11,273 nucleotides of DNA from CAYJOG01 sp964371695 [NCBI: uncultured bacterium] (GTDB taxonomy: Bacteria; CAYJOG01), in assembly GCA_964371695.1 (NCBI GenBank), contig CAYJOG010000010.1, positions 1-11,273 of the forward strand, read 5' to 3'. Position numbers and translations under genes: made by a program. This document shows, piece after piece, positions 1 through 5,381 of the stretch; the stretch's first letter is position 1, and each line of letters begins with the position of its first letter. The notes under the pieces were generated by a model, which had not been told where the DNA came from, did not search any database, and saw only the letters and a list, made by a program, of their open reading frames with translations.

Positions 1-282
1 GTGTTGAACACGCTGGAGCAGAACACAGACCTTTCTGCCCGCGATCAGGCCATGGTGGCGCGCCTGAGCTGTCGCAGCGCCGTGATGGCGGGGGACGAAC
101 TGGACCCCACCGGCGCGGCGGAACTCATCCGTAACCTGCTGGCCTGCGACAACCCCGACACCTGCCCCCACGGGCGGCCCATCATCAGCCGCCTGTCCGA
201 AGACGAACTGGCCCCCCGTTTTCACCGCCCCAAAAAGGGCCGTTGCGGTGTGCGTCCGACAGAGGAAACGAAAGGGGATTAA
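1..282 (+). CDS. mutL: DNA mismatch repair protein MutL, C-terminal fragment (5' end outside window)
   Basis: This is the last 93 codons of MutL, the mismatch-repair factor that links mismatch recognition by MutS to strand removal. The frame is open from base 1 to the TAA at 280-282, so the GTG at base 1 is most likely an internal Val codon. Two C-terminal-domain motifs are visible: SCRSAVMAG near residues 23-31, matching the ACR motif, and CPHGRP near residues 55-60. Together with an upstream DQHA motif, not in view, these belong to the metal-dependent nicking site of endonuclease-type MutL. E. coli MutL lacks nicking activity and has CNHGRP at this place. The typical closing block 'EDELAPRFHR' follows. 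The last 20 or so residues are a variable basic and polar tail. hflK follows on the same strand with no miaA, hfq or hflX between them. Family assignment is firm; endonuclease activity is inferred. Confidence 0.9.
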   Translation: MLNTLEQNTDLSARDQAMVARLSCRSAVMAGDELDPTGAAELIRNLLACDNPDTCPHGRPIISRLSEDELAPRFHRPKKGRCGVRPTEETKGD

Positions 283-356
283 GCATCGGCTAAGGGGTTT
301 GTCTTGCGGCCAGCAATCCCGCAAAAGCACTCTCCTTTGCGCTACACTACCGGCGC

Positions 357-1430
357 TTGCCTGAGACACCTGATACGCCCGAAACACCTCCGGTTATTCT
401 GGAGATGCCGTTTTCTCACGGGGGCGGGGGGGGCAAGCTGCCACCCCGCCGGGGCAAACAGCCCCCGCCTTCGTGGACACCGCCGCCCGAAACGGGCCGC
501 TGGGGTCGGCGTCTGCTGCTGGTGCTGGTGGGGATTTATGCCGTGGCCTCGTGTGTGTATGTGGTGGGGCCTGATGAAAAAGGTCTGGTGCTGCGCCTGG
601 GGCGCTACACCGGCACGCCAGTGGACCCCGGTATTCACCTGAAGCTGCCCCTGGGTCTGGACAACGTGTATCGGGCCAAAGTGAAGTTTGCGTTCAAGGA
701 AGAGTTCGGCTATCGCACCGTCCGGTCGGGGCAGGTGACGCAATACGAACCCAACGAATACGACGAAGAAAGCCTGCACGTGACGGGCGACCTGAGCATC
801 GCCGACATCGACTGGGTGATTCACTACCGCATCGTGGACCCGTACAACTACCTCTTTCACACCCGCAATCTCATCGAGACCATCCGTTTTGCCAGTGAGG
901 TGGCCATGCGCGACGTGGCGGGCGACCACAGCTTTGACGAGATCATCAAAAACCGTGATGAAATCGAGAATGAAAGCCGTCGCGACCTGAACCAGATGCT
1001 CACCCAGTGGAAAGCTGGTGTGCAGGTGCATACGGTGCGGCTGCAACACGCCGCGCCGCCCCGCGAGGTGGCGGGTGCCTTCAACGAAGTGAACAAGTCG
1101 CAGCAGGAGATGGAGCGCACCATCAACGAGGCGCTGGCGGAATACAACCGCGAAATCCCCGCCGCCCAGGGCAAGTCCCAGCGCATTCTGGAAGAAGCCG
1201 AGGGGTACAAGCGGGAGCGCGTGAACCTGGCCAAGGGCGAAGGGGAGCGGTTTCGCAAGCTGGTGCAGGAATACGCCCTGGCCAAAGAGGTGACCCGCCG
1301 CCGTCTGCAACTGGAAACCTTGCAGGAGGTTCTGGGCCGCAGCAAAAACAAGGTGTTTGTGAGTGATTCGGCGGGCAACACCATCAAATGGCTGGAACTG
1401 CGCAAACCCCGTGCGGGAGCAAGCCAATGA
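357..1430 (+). CDS. hflK: HflK, SPFH/prohibitin-family regulator of FtsH protease
   Basis: HflK forms a large membrane complex with HflC that surrounds the FtsH protease and modulates its access to membrane substrates. Visible features are a Gly/Pro-rich cytoplasmic N-terminus (residues 1-49), one transmembrane helix (about 51-70), and a periplasmic SPFH domain starting at 'VGPDEKGLVLRLG'. An HflK-typical coiled-coil stretch (about 236-310) includes 'EVNKSQQEMERTINEA' and 'NLAKGEGERF'. Length is close to that of the family. The start is uncertain. TTG at 357 gives 357 residues but has no Shine-Dalgarno sequence. ATG at 405 would remove 16 Pro/Glu/Thr-rich residues and keep the Gly-rich start, but its only GGAG abuts the codon. 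The TGA at 1428-1430 overlaps the hflC ATG, so the two are translationally coupled. Confidence 0.93.
   Translation: MPETPDTPETPPVILEMPFSHGGGGGKLPPRRGKQPPPSWTPPPETGRWGRRLLLVLVGIYAVASCVYVVGPDEKGLVLRLGRYTGTPVDPGIHLKLPLGLDNVYRAKVKFAFKEEFGYRTVRSGQVTQYEPNEYDEESLHVTGDLSIADIDWVIHYRIVDPYNYLFHTRNLIETIRFASEVAMRDVAGDHSFDEIIKNRDEIENESRRDLNQMLTQWKAGVQVHTVRLQHAAPPREVAGAFNEVNKSQQEMERTINEALAEYNREIPAAQGKSQRILEEAEGYKRERVNLAKGEGERFRKLVQEYALAKEVTRRRLQLETLQEVLGRSKNKVFVSDSAGNTIKWLELRKPRAGASQ
1415..1419 (+). promoter_or_regulatory. Shine-Dalgarno site of hflC
   Basis: GGGAG lies 7 nt before the ATG at 1427 and inside the last codons of hflK. It decides the hflC start and supports coupled translation of hflK and hflC. 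Confidence 0.75.
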
Positions 1431-2548
1431 CCCGTACCGCCCGAATTGTCATGGTGCTGTTTGCCCTGGTGCTTTTGCGGGGCAGCCTGTTTGTGGTGGA
1501 CGAAATGCACCAGGCCGTGGTGCTGCAGTTCGGCCAGATTAGGCGGGTGGACAGGGATCCCGGCCTCAAGTTCAAACTGCCTCTCATTCAGAACGTGGTG
1601 ATGCTGGAAAAACGTGTGCTGGCCTGGGACGGCGCGCCGGATGATATGACCACCGGCGACAAACAAAAAATCTGGATCAACACCAGCGCCCGCTGGGTCA
1701 TCGTGGACCCGGCCAAGTTCCTGGTGTCGGTGCGCGAAGAAGATGCCGCTCAGGGCCGCCTGGACGACCTGATTGACGGTGAAGTGCGCAAGGCGGTGGC
1801 TCGCCACCGGGTGATTGATCTGGTGCGCGGCTCAGAAAGGGAAATGACCTATTTCGACGACGAGGAAGATCTTCGGCGACTTTTGCTGCGTTATCCCAAC
1901 CTGGATATTTTTCAGGGGGATGCCTTTGATCCCACGCGCGGGCAGATTGCACTGCCCGAATCGGAAATTGAATCTGCTCCCGCCCCGGTGAATTTGTCTG
2001 CCGGTCTGGGGGTGAGTGGTTCAGTGGAACTTCCTCCTTCAGCAGAAACAGCCACCGTGGCGCCAGACGCCGAGGTGGAAATCCCGCGCCCCACAAGCAA
2101 ACGGGGGCTGATCATGGATCAGGTCACCCGAAATGTGACCGCCCTGACGGAAAAGGAATACGGCATCAAGGTGTTGGATGTGCGCATCAAGCAACTGATT
2201 TATGTGGAAACCGTGCGCCAGGAGATTTACCAGAAGATGATCAGTGAACGCCACCGGGTAAGCGAAAAGTTCCGTTCGGTGGGTCAGGGGGCGGGCGACA
2301 AGATTCGCGGTGAGAAACTGCGCAAACTTAAGGAAATTCTGAGCGAAGCCCGACGCCGGTCTGAAATCGTGCGGGGCGAGGGCGACGCCCAGGCGGCCCG
2401 CATTTATGCCTCTGCCTATAACCGCGACCCGGAGTTTTACAAGTTCGTCAAAACCCTGGAAACCTATCGCATGGCTGTGGATGAAGAGACCGAACTGATT
2501 CTGCCCGTGCAAAGCGACGTGTTTCAGTACCTCATCAAAGCACCGTAA
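1427..2548 (+). CDS. hflC: HflC, SPFH/prohibitin-family partner of HflK, with a long internal insert
   Basis: HflC is the second subunit of the HflKC complex. The ATG at 1427 is chosen over an in-frame upstream GTG-type start near 1388 for three reasons: it overlaps the hflK stop as ATGA, it is preceded by GGGAG at 1415-1419 with a 7-nt gap, and the protein then begins directly with its N-terminal membrane helix (residues 5-24). The 373-residue product has an SPFH domain ('VVDEMHQAVVLQFGQIRR', about 23-135). Family-typical C-terminal blocks follow: 'GIKVLDVRIKQ' (246-256), 'SEIVRGEGDAQAARIYA' (312-328) and 'NRDPEFYKFVKTLETY' (332-347). E. coli HflC is about 334 residues. The extra length lies at residues 140-226, an acidic then Pro/Ala/Glu-rich segment inside the SPFH region where E. 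coli has only a shorter insert. The gene ends 16 bp from the convergent E1-like gene. Confidence 0.94.
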   Translation: MTRTARIVMVLFALVLLRGSLFVVDEMHQAVVLQFGQIRRVDRDPGLKFKLPLIQNVVMLEKRVLAWDGAPDDMTTGDKQKIWINTSARWVIVDPAKFLVSVREEDAAQGRLDDLIDGEVRKAVARHRVIDLVRGSEREMTYFDDEEDLRRLLLRYPNLDIFQGDAFDPTRGQIALPESEIESAPAPVNLSAGLGVSGSVELPPSAETATVAPDAEVEIPRPTSKRGLIMDQVTRNVTALTEKEYGIKVLDVRIKQLIYVETVRQEIYQKMISERHRVSEKFRSVGQGAGDKIRGEKLRKLKEILSEARRRSEIVRGEGDAQAARIYASAYNRDPEFYKFVKTLETYRMAVDEETELILPVQSDVFQYLIKAP

Positions 2549-2574
2549 GCGGGTGGGGGGCGTCTTACCCGGTG
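2541..2574. repeat. Imperfect inverted repeat spanning the hflC and E1-like stop codons
   Basis: CACCGTAAG (2541-2549) pairs with CTTA-cc-CGGTG (2564-2574), leaving a two-base bulge and a G-rich loop of 14 nt. Both stop codons (TAA of hflC and TAA of the convergent gene) sit in the arms. It has no T tract, so it is a poor intrinsic terminator but could fold in either transcript. Confidence 0.35.
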
Positions 2575-3200
2575 AGGACGGTCAGTCTGGAAGACAGATC
2601 ATTCGCGTTGGCTCGCCAGAATCGGGTCTCGCCGTGGGCTGATGCCAGCACATTCAGGGCCTCCCGCGCGGCCAATGCGCCGACCCAGTTGACCAAAGGA
2701 CCGAGGATGCCCGCGCTCGTGCAGGTGCGGTCAAACATGGCCTGATTTTCTTCGCCGAACAGGTTGCCCAGCCGCTGGGGGCTGGGGGTGGGGCGGGACC
2801 ACACCCAGCCCTCCAGCCCCAGCGCGCCTGTGATAATCAGGTGCGCAGCAGGGCAGGGATGCTCTTCCAGTGTCCATTTCAGCCGTCCGTCATCGCTGGC
2901 TTCCAGCAAAATCCGGGAAGTCACCAGGGCCATGTCTTTTTCTGGCAAAAACGGCCGGGCCATGACTCGGAGGGTTTCCGGGAAAAATTCACTGGCCACT
3001 ACGGCTTTGGGCTGGCCGGTGTGTTCTTCTGAATACAACACCTGACGATGCAGGTTGGAAACCGCCACGGTGTCCGGCTCATAAGCCAGCACCCGGACAC
3101 CCGCCGTGCAGAACACGCGGGCGGCCATGGCCCCCAGCCCCCCCAGGCCGATGAGGGTGACCTGGGGCGAAAAATCACCTGGGGGGCCAAGGGTGGTCAT
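2565..3200 (-). CDS. Compact ThiF/MoeB/HesA-family E1-like adenylyltransferase
   Basis: Proteins of this fold adenylate the C-terminal Gly of small ubiquitin-like sulfur carriers (MoaD, ThiS) or other acids. At 211 residues it is shorter than MoeB or ThiF, which run to about 250. Visible are the nucleotide-binding GLGGLG (18-23), an acidic residue followed by 'SNLHRQ' (D43, N49, R52, Q53), 'GQPKA' with K65, the 'EASDDGRLKW' segment where MoeB has its conserved Asp (D103/D104), and 'CTSAGILGPL' (C160), which aligns with the conserved Cys region. Missing are the N-terminal RY-RQ arginine motif of MoeB, both CxxC zinc pairs and the C-terminal tail. No MoaD- or ThiS-like partner is in the window. 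A GGAG touches the ATG with no spacer, so the start is less sure. A terminator separates it from the upstream peroxiredoxin gene. The substrate is unknown. Confidence 0.8.
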   Translation of the reverse strand: MTTLGPPGDFSPQVTLIGLGGLGAMAARVFCTAGVRVLAYEPDTVAVSNLHRQVLYSEEHTGQPKAVVASEFFPETLRVMARPFLPEKDMALVTSRILLEASDDGRLKWTLEEHPCPAAHLIITGALGLEGWVWSRPTPSPQRLGNLFGEENQAMFDRTCTSAGILGPLVNWVGALAAREALNVLASAHGETRFWRANANDLSSRLTVLTG

Positions 3201-3234
3201 CTCCAGATGATGGCACGAAGGCGGGGTGGCAGAA

Positions 3235-3268
3235 TGAAAAACGCCCGCTCAAGGGCGGGCGTTTTTCA
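3235..3268 (-). terminator. Rho-independent terminator after the peroxiredoxin gene
   Basis: A 14-bp perfect stem (3235-3248 with 3255-3268) has a GC core CGCCCGC/GCGGGCG and a 6-nt loop. It is flanked by A5 and T5 runs that pair in the stem base and give a T tract on either strand. It lies 25 nt past the stop of the minus-strand peroxiredoxin gene. Only 34 nt separate it from the downstream E1-like gene, so that gene is either read through to or has a promoter I cannot see. Confidence 0.88.
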
Positions 3269-3292
3269 AAATCGAGCCAAAGAAAAAACCGC

Positions 3293-3757
3293 TCAGCTTT
3301 TCAGGGCGTCCTGAATGGCCTTGAAGTCGGGCACCTGTTTGGGATCGTCGCTGATCCACACATATTTGAGCATGCCGTTTTTGTCGATGACAAAGGCGCT
3401 GCGTTTGGAAACACCCTTCAGGCCAATGAGGTCTTCGTGGATCGCGCCATAGGCGGTGCTCACGGTTTTGTTGAAATCACTCACCAGGGTGAAGGGGAAA
3501 TTGTGTTTTTCCTTCCACAGGCGGGCTGCAAAGGGGCTGTCTACCGAAAGGGCGATCACTTCGGCGCCCAGGCCCTGATAGACCGAATGGTCGTCGCGCA
3601 CGGCGCACAGTTCGCCCTCGCACACGGGGGTGTTCACCAACGGATAAAACAGCAGCAGCACGTTGCTTTTGCCCCGGAAACTGCTCAGGGCCACGTCGGT
3701 CATGTCACTGGATTTCAGTGTGAAATCCGGGGCCTCCTGGCCCGTTTGAACGCTCAT
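3293..3757 (-). CDS. Peroxiredoxin, AhpE/BCP type (thiol peroxidase)
   Basis: Cytoplasmic thiol peroxidase that reduces hydrogen peroxide and organic hydroperoxides. It is 154 residues, normal for the AhpE/BCP group. The thioredoxin-fold active site reads 'YPLVNTPVCEGELCAVRD', giving the PxxxTxxC signature with peroxidatic Cys near residue 46 and a second Cys five positions later, the spacing of the resolving Cys in BCP-type enzymes. Arg in 'WKEKHNFPFTLVSD' is absent, but the later blocks 'AYGAIHEDLIGLKGVSKR' and 'SAFVIDKNGMLKYVW' fit the family. The start is firm: GAGGAGG sits 7 nt upstream. The name bcp is possible, but the sequence resembles AhpE-like members as much as E. coli Bcp, so no symbol is given. 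The start codon overlaps the stop of a short unassigned open stretch on the same strand. Confidence 0.92.
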   Translation of the reverse strand: MSVQTGQEAPDFTLKSSDMTDVALSSFRGKSNVLLLFYPLVNTPVCEGELCAVRDDHSVYQGLGAEVIALSVDSPFAARLWKEKHNFPFTLVSDFNKTVSTAYGAIHEDLIGLKGVSKRSAFVIDKNGMLKYVWISDDPKQVPDFKAIQDALKS

Positions 3758-3861
3758 GAAATTGCCTCCTCAAAAAGTTCCCGCCAGTGTACCGCGCCTT
3801 CCAGTCCCAGCCAGCGGGCAATGTCAGATGGCTTCGTGCCAGAGTTTTCGCTCTTGTAATC
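3754..3861 (-). other. Short open stretch ending on the peroxiredoxin ATG, no normal start codon
   Basis: On the minus strand the frame whose TGA (3756-3754) overlaps the peroxiredoxin ATG as ATGA is open for 57 codons back to the TPR gene stop at 3930-3928. The last 35 codons, 3861-3757, read like protein, with segments such as 'KPSDIARWLGLEGAVHW' and 'RELFEEAIS'. No ATG, GTG or TTG lies in this frame. It could be the worn remnant of a gene, a small gene with a rare start (an ATT lies at codon 14 of the stretch), or chance. I do not recognise a family. The ATGA overlap matches the style of the other gene junctions in this window, which is the main argument for taking it seriously. Confidence 0.3.
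3765..3771 (-). promoter_or_regulatory. Strong Shine-Dalgarno site of the peroxiredoxin gene
   Basis: On the minus strand the sequence reads GAGGAGG, then 7 nt, then ATG (3757-3755). It is a near-perfect ribosome binding site and fixes the start. Confidence 0.85.
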
Positions 3862-3879
3862 AGGGAAGGCAGACCCACA

Positions 3880-3906
3880 AAAAAGGGGCCATGGCGGCCC
3901 CTTTTT
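3880..3906 (-). terminator. Rho-independent terminator after the TPR gene
   Basis: An 11-bp stem AAAAAGGGGCC/GGCCCCTTTTT (3880-3890 with 3896-3906) has a 5-nt loop and T runs on both strands. It lies 21 nt past the TGA of the minus-strand TPR gene and separates it from the peroxiredoxin gene. Confidence 0.87.
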
Positions 3907-3927
3907 CAGACTGCATGAAGAAGGACT

Positions 3928-4749
3928 TCAGAACATGTCAATGTCCATGTTCTCGATTTTCTGGCCGGTGGCTTTTTCTTTGGTGAACCGCGTTATGGCG
4001 TTTTTCAACAGGAAAAGGGAGGGGTAAACCTTTTGGGCCTCTTTGGCCCATTTGAGGGATTGGTCAAACTTTTTGAAGTCCTCATAAAACAACGCCATGC
4101 CAAAATAAAACCGGGCGGTGGGTTTGGGTTTGAGGTGGCGGGTTTTCATTTTGGCCACGCCCTTGGTGAACTGTGCTTCGGCCTCTGCGTTGCGGTCCAG
4201 CTTCATAAGGGTGCGGGCGTAGTTGGCGTGGGCCCAATAATCTTTTGGGTCCAGCTTGATCAGCTTCAGCCACTCTTCTTCGGCCTGTTTGGCCATGCCC
4301 AGATAGTGTTTGCCCACGGCGATGGCCCCCACCGCGCAGGTGTTCTTGTTGTTGATCTTGAGGGCTTCGAGAATGGACGCCGTGGCGCGGGCCTGAAGCA
4401 CCCGGCGCGTGAGGCCCGATGTGCGGTTGCCGATGCGCCCCAGCGCCGAGGCGTATTTGCAGTGGACGTCGGGGTTGCGGGGTTGCAGTTCCTTGGCCTT
4501 GATGAGGAATTCCTCGGCTTTTTTCAGGGAAGCCTCGGACTTGTCCTTGTTCATGGTGATGTTGCCCATCCAGTAATTTGTCCAGTAATCACCGGGGGCT
4601 TTTTTGTATTCCCGAAGCACGATGGCGTAGGCCTTGTCGTATTCCAGGTTTTCATCCAGCAGTTCCACGTCTTTTTTCCAGTCGGCGTGGGCCAGTGTAA
4701 AAGTGAAAGAAATCGCCACCAGGGCGAGAGTCAGGCTGCGTTTGAACAA
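3928..4749 (-). CDS. Secreted tetratricopeptide-repeat (TPR) protein
   Basis: A 273-residue protein of unknown specific role, probably a periplasmic or outer-membrane-associated scaffold. The TTG at 4749 is chosen over the longer in-frame ATG at 4809. GAGGAG lies 6 nt before it (4756-4761). It also starts a clean Sec signal peptide, 'MFKRSLTLALVAISFTFTL' followed by A-H-A, with cleavage likely before D23. A longer start would begin upstream of the promoter's likely transcription start. The mature part is helical with TPR-like units: 'AEEFLIKAKELQPRNPDVH', 'AEEEWLKLIKLDPKDYWAH', 'AEAQFTKGV' and 'DQSLKWAKEAQKVYPS', roughly one every 34-45 residues. It is Lys-rich. A good sigma70-like promoter lies just upstream and a terminator just downstream, so it is probably transcribed alone. 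A TPR fold could serve cell-envelope assembly or a secretion complex; nothing here decides. Confidence 0.85.
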   Translation of the reverse strand: MFKRSLTLALVAISFTFTLAHADWKKDVELLDENLEYDKAYAIVLREYKKAPGDYWTNYWMGNITMNKDKSEASLKKAEEFLIKAKELQPRNPDVHCKYASALGRIGNRTSGLTRRVLQARATASILEALKINNKNTCAVGAIAVGKHYLGMAKQAEEEWLKLIKLDPKDYWAHANYARTLMKLDRNAEAEAQFTKGVAKMKTRHLKPKPTARFYFGMALFYEDFKKFDQSLKWAKEAQKVYPSLFLLKNAITRFTKEKATGQKIENMDIDMF

Positions 4750-4755
4750 GGGAAT

Positions 4756-4761
4756 CTCCTC
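4756..4761 (-). promoter_or_regulatory. Shine-Dalgarno site deciding the TTG start of the TPR gene
   Basis: GAGGAG on the minus strand, 6 nt before TTG (4749-4747). No comparable site precedes the longer ATG start at 4809. Confidence 0.75.
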
Positions 4762-4787
4762 ATGAAAGTAAGGTCTTGGGAAGGACC

Positions 4788-4816
4788 ATTCTAGAAACGC
4801 CCGGTGCAACCTTCAA
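4788..4816 (-). promoter_or_regulatory. Sigma70-like promoter of the TPR gene
   Basis: On the minus strand, -35 TTGAAG (4816-4811), a 17-nt spacer, then -10 TAGAAT (4793-4788). The -10 differs from TATAAT at one base, the -35 matches four of six, and the spacing is ideal. The predicted transcript starts near 4781, about 30 nt before the TTG start codon. The site lies in the 111-bp gap between the divergent TPR and haemoglobin genes. Confidence 0.65.
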
Positions 4817-4860
4817 GCGGTTTGGACTCTTTTTTATGAAATCTCTCTTCCTGTTCCACA

Positions 4861-5280
4861 ATGGCCGCCGTGGGTACGAATTTTTTTGAGGAACTGGGCG
4901 CGGAGGCGGGCCTCACCCGTCTGGTGGACCTGTTCTATGACCTCATTGAGCAGGACTCGGTGCTGCGGCATCTTTTTCCGGAGGACATGACCGAAGCGCG
5001 GCAAAAACAGGCCCTTTATTTCATCCAACATTTTGGTGGGCCAGACCATTACACCCGCCAGCACGGCAAGCCCTTTTTGCGCTTCAAACACCGTCACGCC
5101 GTGATTGGCCAGCCGGAGCGGGACGCCTGGATGGCCTGTTTTGAAAAAGCTCTGGCGGATGGGGGCGTGCCCCAGGCCTTGGCCCGTCAGGTGCTGGAGA
5201 ACCTGACGCCTTTGGCGGACGCCATGATCAACAGCAAGCCCGGCGTGCGCGACGCCCAGTACTTCAACACACCCACTTAG
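4861..5280 (+). CDS. Group II truncated haemoglobin (TrHb2, YjbI/GlbO type)
   Basis: Small haem protein of 139 residues that binds O2 and other diatomic ligands; members are linked to NO or peroxide detoxification and to O2 handling. Visible family marks are 'LVDLFYDLIEQDSVLRHLFP' with Tyr B10 (Y26), 'HFGGPDHYTRQHGKPFLR' with the GGP and HGxPxLR blocks, the proximal His in 'RFKHRHAVI' (H77 by alignment to B. subtilis YjbI 'RARHLPF'), and Trp G8 in 'ERDAWMACF' (W90). Together these place it in group II. ATG at 4861 is the first possible start, because a TGA lies in frame at 4837-4839. No Shine-Dalgarno sequence precedes it, so initiation may be weak or near-leaderless. It diverges from the TPR gene and is followed 101 bp later by the acyl-CoA synthetase. 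A role in oxidative or nitrosative stress with the nearby peroxiredoxin is inference. Confidence 0.9.
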   Translation: MAAVGTNFFEELGAEAGLTRLVDLFYDLIEQDSVLRHLFPEDMTEARQKQALYFIQHFGGPDHYTRQHGKPFLRFKHRHAVIGQPERDAWMACFEKALADGGVPQALARQVLENLTPLADAMINSKPGVRDAQYFNTPT

Positions 5281-5287
5281 CAGGGTG

Positions 5288-5316
5288 TTGGTCAACCTCC
5301 CCTCAGCAGTTATCCT
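5288..5316 (+). promoter_or_regulatory. Possible sigma70-like promoter of the acyl-CoA synthetase gene
   Basis: TTGGTC (5288-5293), 17-nt spacer, TATCCT (5311-5316). The -35 matches three of six and the -10 four of six consensus bases. It would give a leader of about 60 nt. A weak call, supported mainly by spacing and position. Confidence 0.28.
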
Positions 5317-5344
5317 GAAGCTTCTCAAAATGAAACTGGAAACC

Positions 5345-5365
5345 CCATCCCCTGAGATGGTTTTT
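5345..5365 (+). terminator. Weak hairpin with T tract after the haemoglobin gene
   Basis: CCATC (5345-5349), 6-nt loop, GATGG (5356-5360), then TTTTT. Five base pairs is short for an intrinsic terminator. It lies 65 nt past the haemoglobin stop, inside the leader of the next gene, so it could be a weak terminator or attenuator. Confidence 0.3.
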
Positions 5366-5372
5366 CCCACGC

Positions 5373-5377
5373 GGAGG
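5373..5377 (+). promoter_or_regulatory. Shine-Dalgarno site of the acyl-CoA synthetase
   Basis: GGAGG, 4 nt before the GTG at 5382. It supports the GTG start. Confidence 0.65.
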
Positions 5378-5381
5378 CAAC

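Noticed and set aside
303-326. Inverted repeat TTGCGG/CCGCAA between mutL and hflK
   Set aside because: Only 6 bp with a 9-nt loop and no T tract. Too weak to call a terminator.
343-348. TACACT as a -10 box for hflK
   Set aside because: No -35-like hexamer lies 16-18 nt upstream, and hflK may be transcribed from the mutL side.
1388-1426. Upstream start for hflC giving 13 extra residues
   Set aside because: It overlaps hflK coding, has no better ribosome site, and puts a Pro/Ser-rich stretch before the membrane helix. ATG at 1427 has GGGAG at 7 nt and an ATGA overlap.
342-1427. Long open frame on the minus strand opposite hflK
   Set aside because: It is a shadow of hflK: His/Gln/Val-rich, no family resemblance, while the plus frame has complete HflK motifs.
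3756-3986. Plus-strand open frame across the peroxiredoxin leader and TPR 3' end
   Set aside because: It runs through the terminator hairpin, has Ser/Pro/Cys-rich composition, no ribosome site and no family resemblance.
2565-4749. E1-like, peroxiredoxin and TPR genes next to SPFH proteins as a possible ubiquitin-like or antiphage system
   Set aside because: No E2, JAB peptidase, ubiquitin-like protein or nucleotide cyclase is present. Two terminators separate the three genes, and the E1-like gene is convergent to hflKC, so they do not form one operon.
4033-4794. Open frame of about 250 codons on the plus strand opposite the TPR gene
   Set aside because: The minus frame has a signal peptide, a ribosome site, a promoter and TPR-like units. 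The plus frame is Gly/Val/Phe-rich and has no recognisable domain.
4750-4809. Longer ATG start for the TPR protein at 4809
   Set aside because: It would place 20 residues before the signal peptide and begin upstream of the predicted transcription start. TTG at 4749 has a clear GAGGAG.
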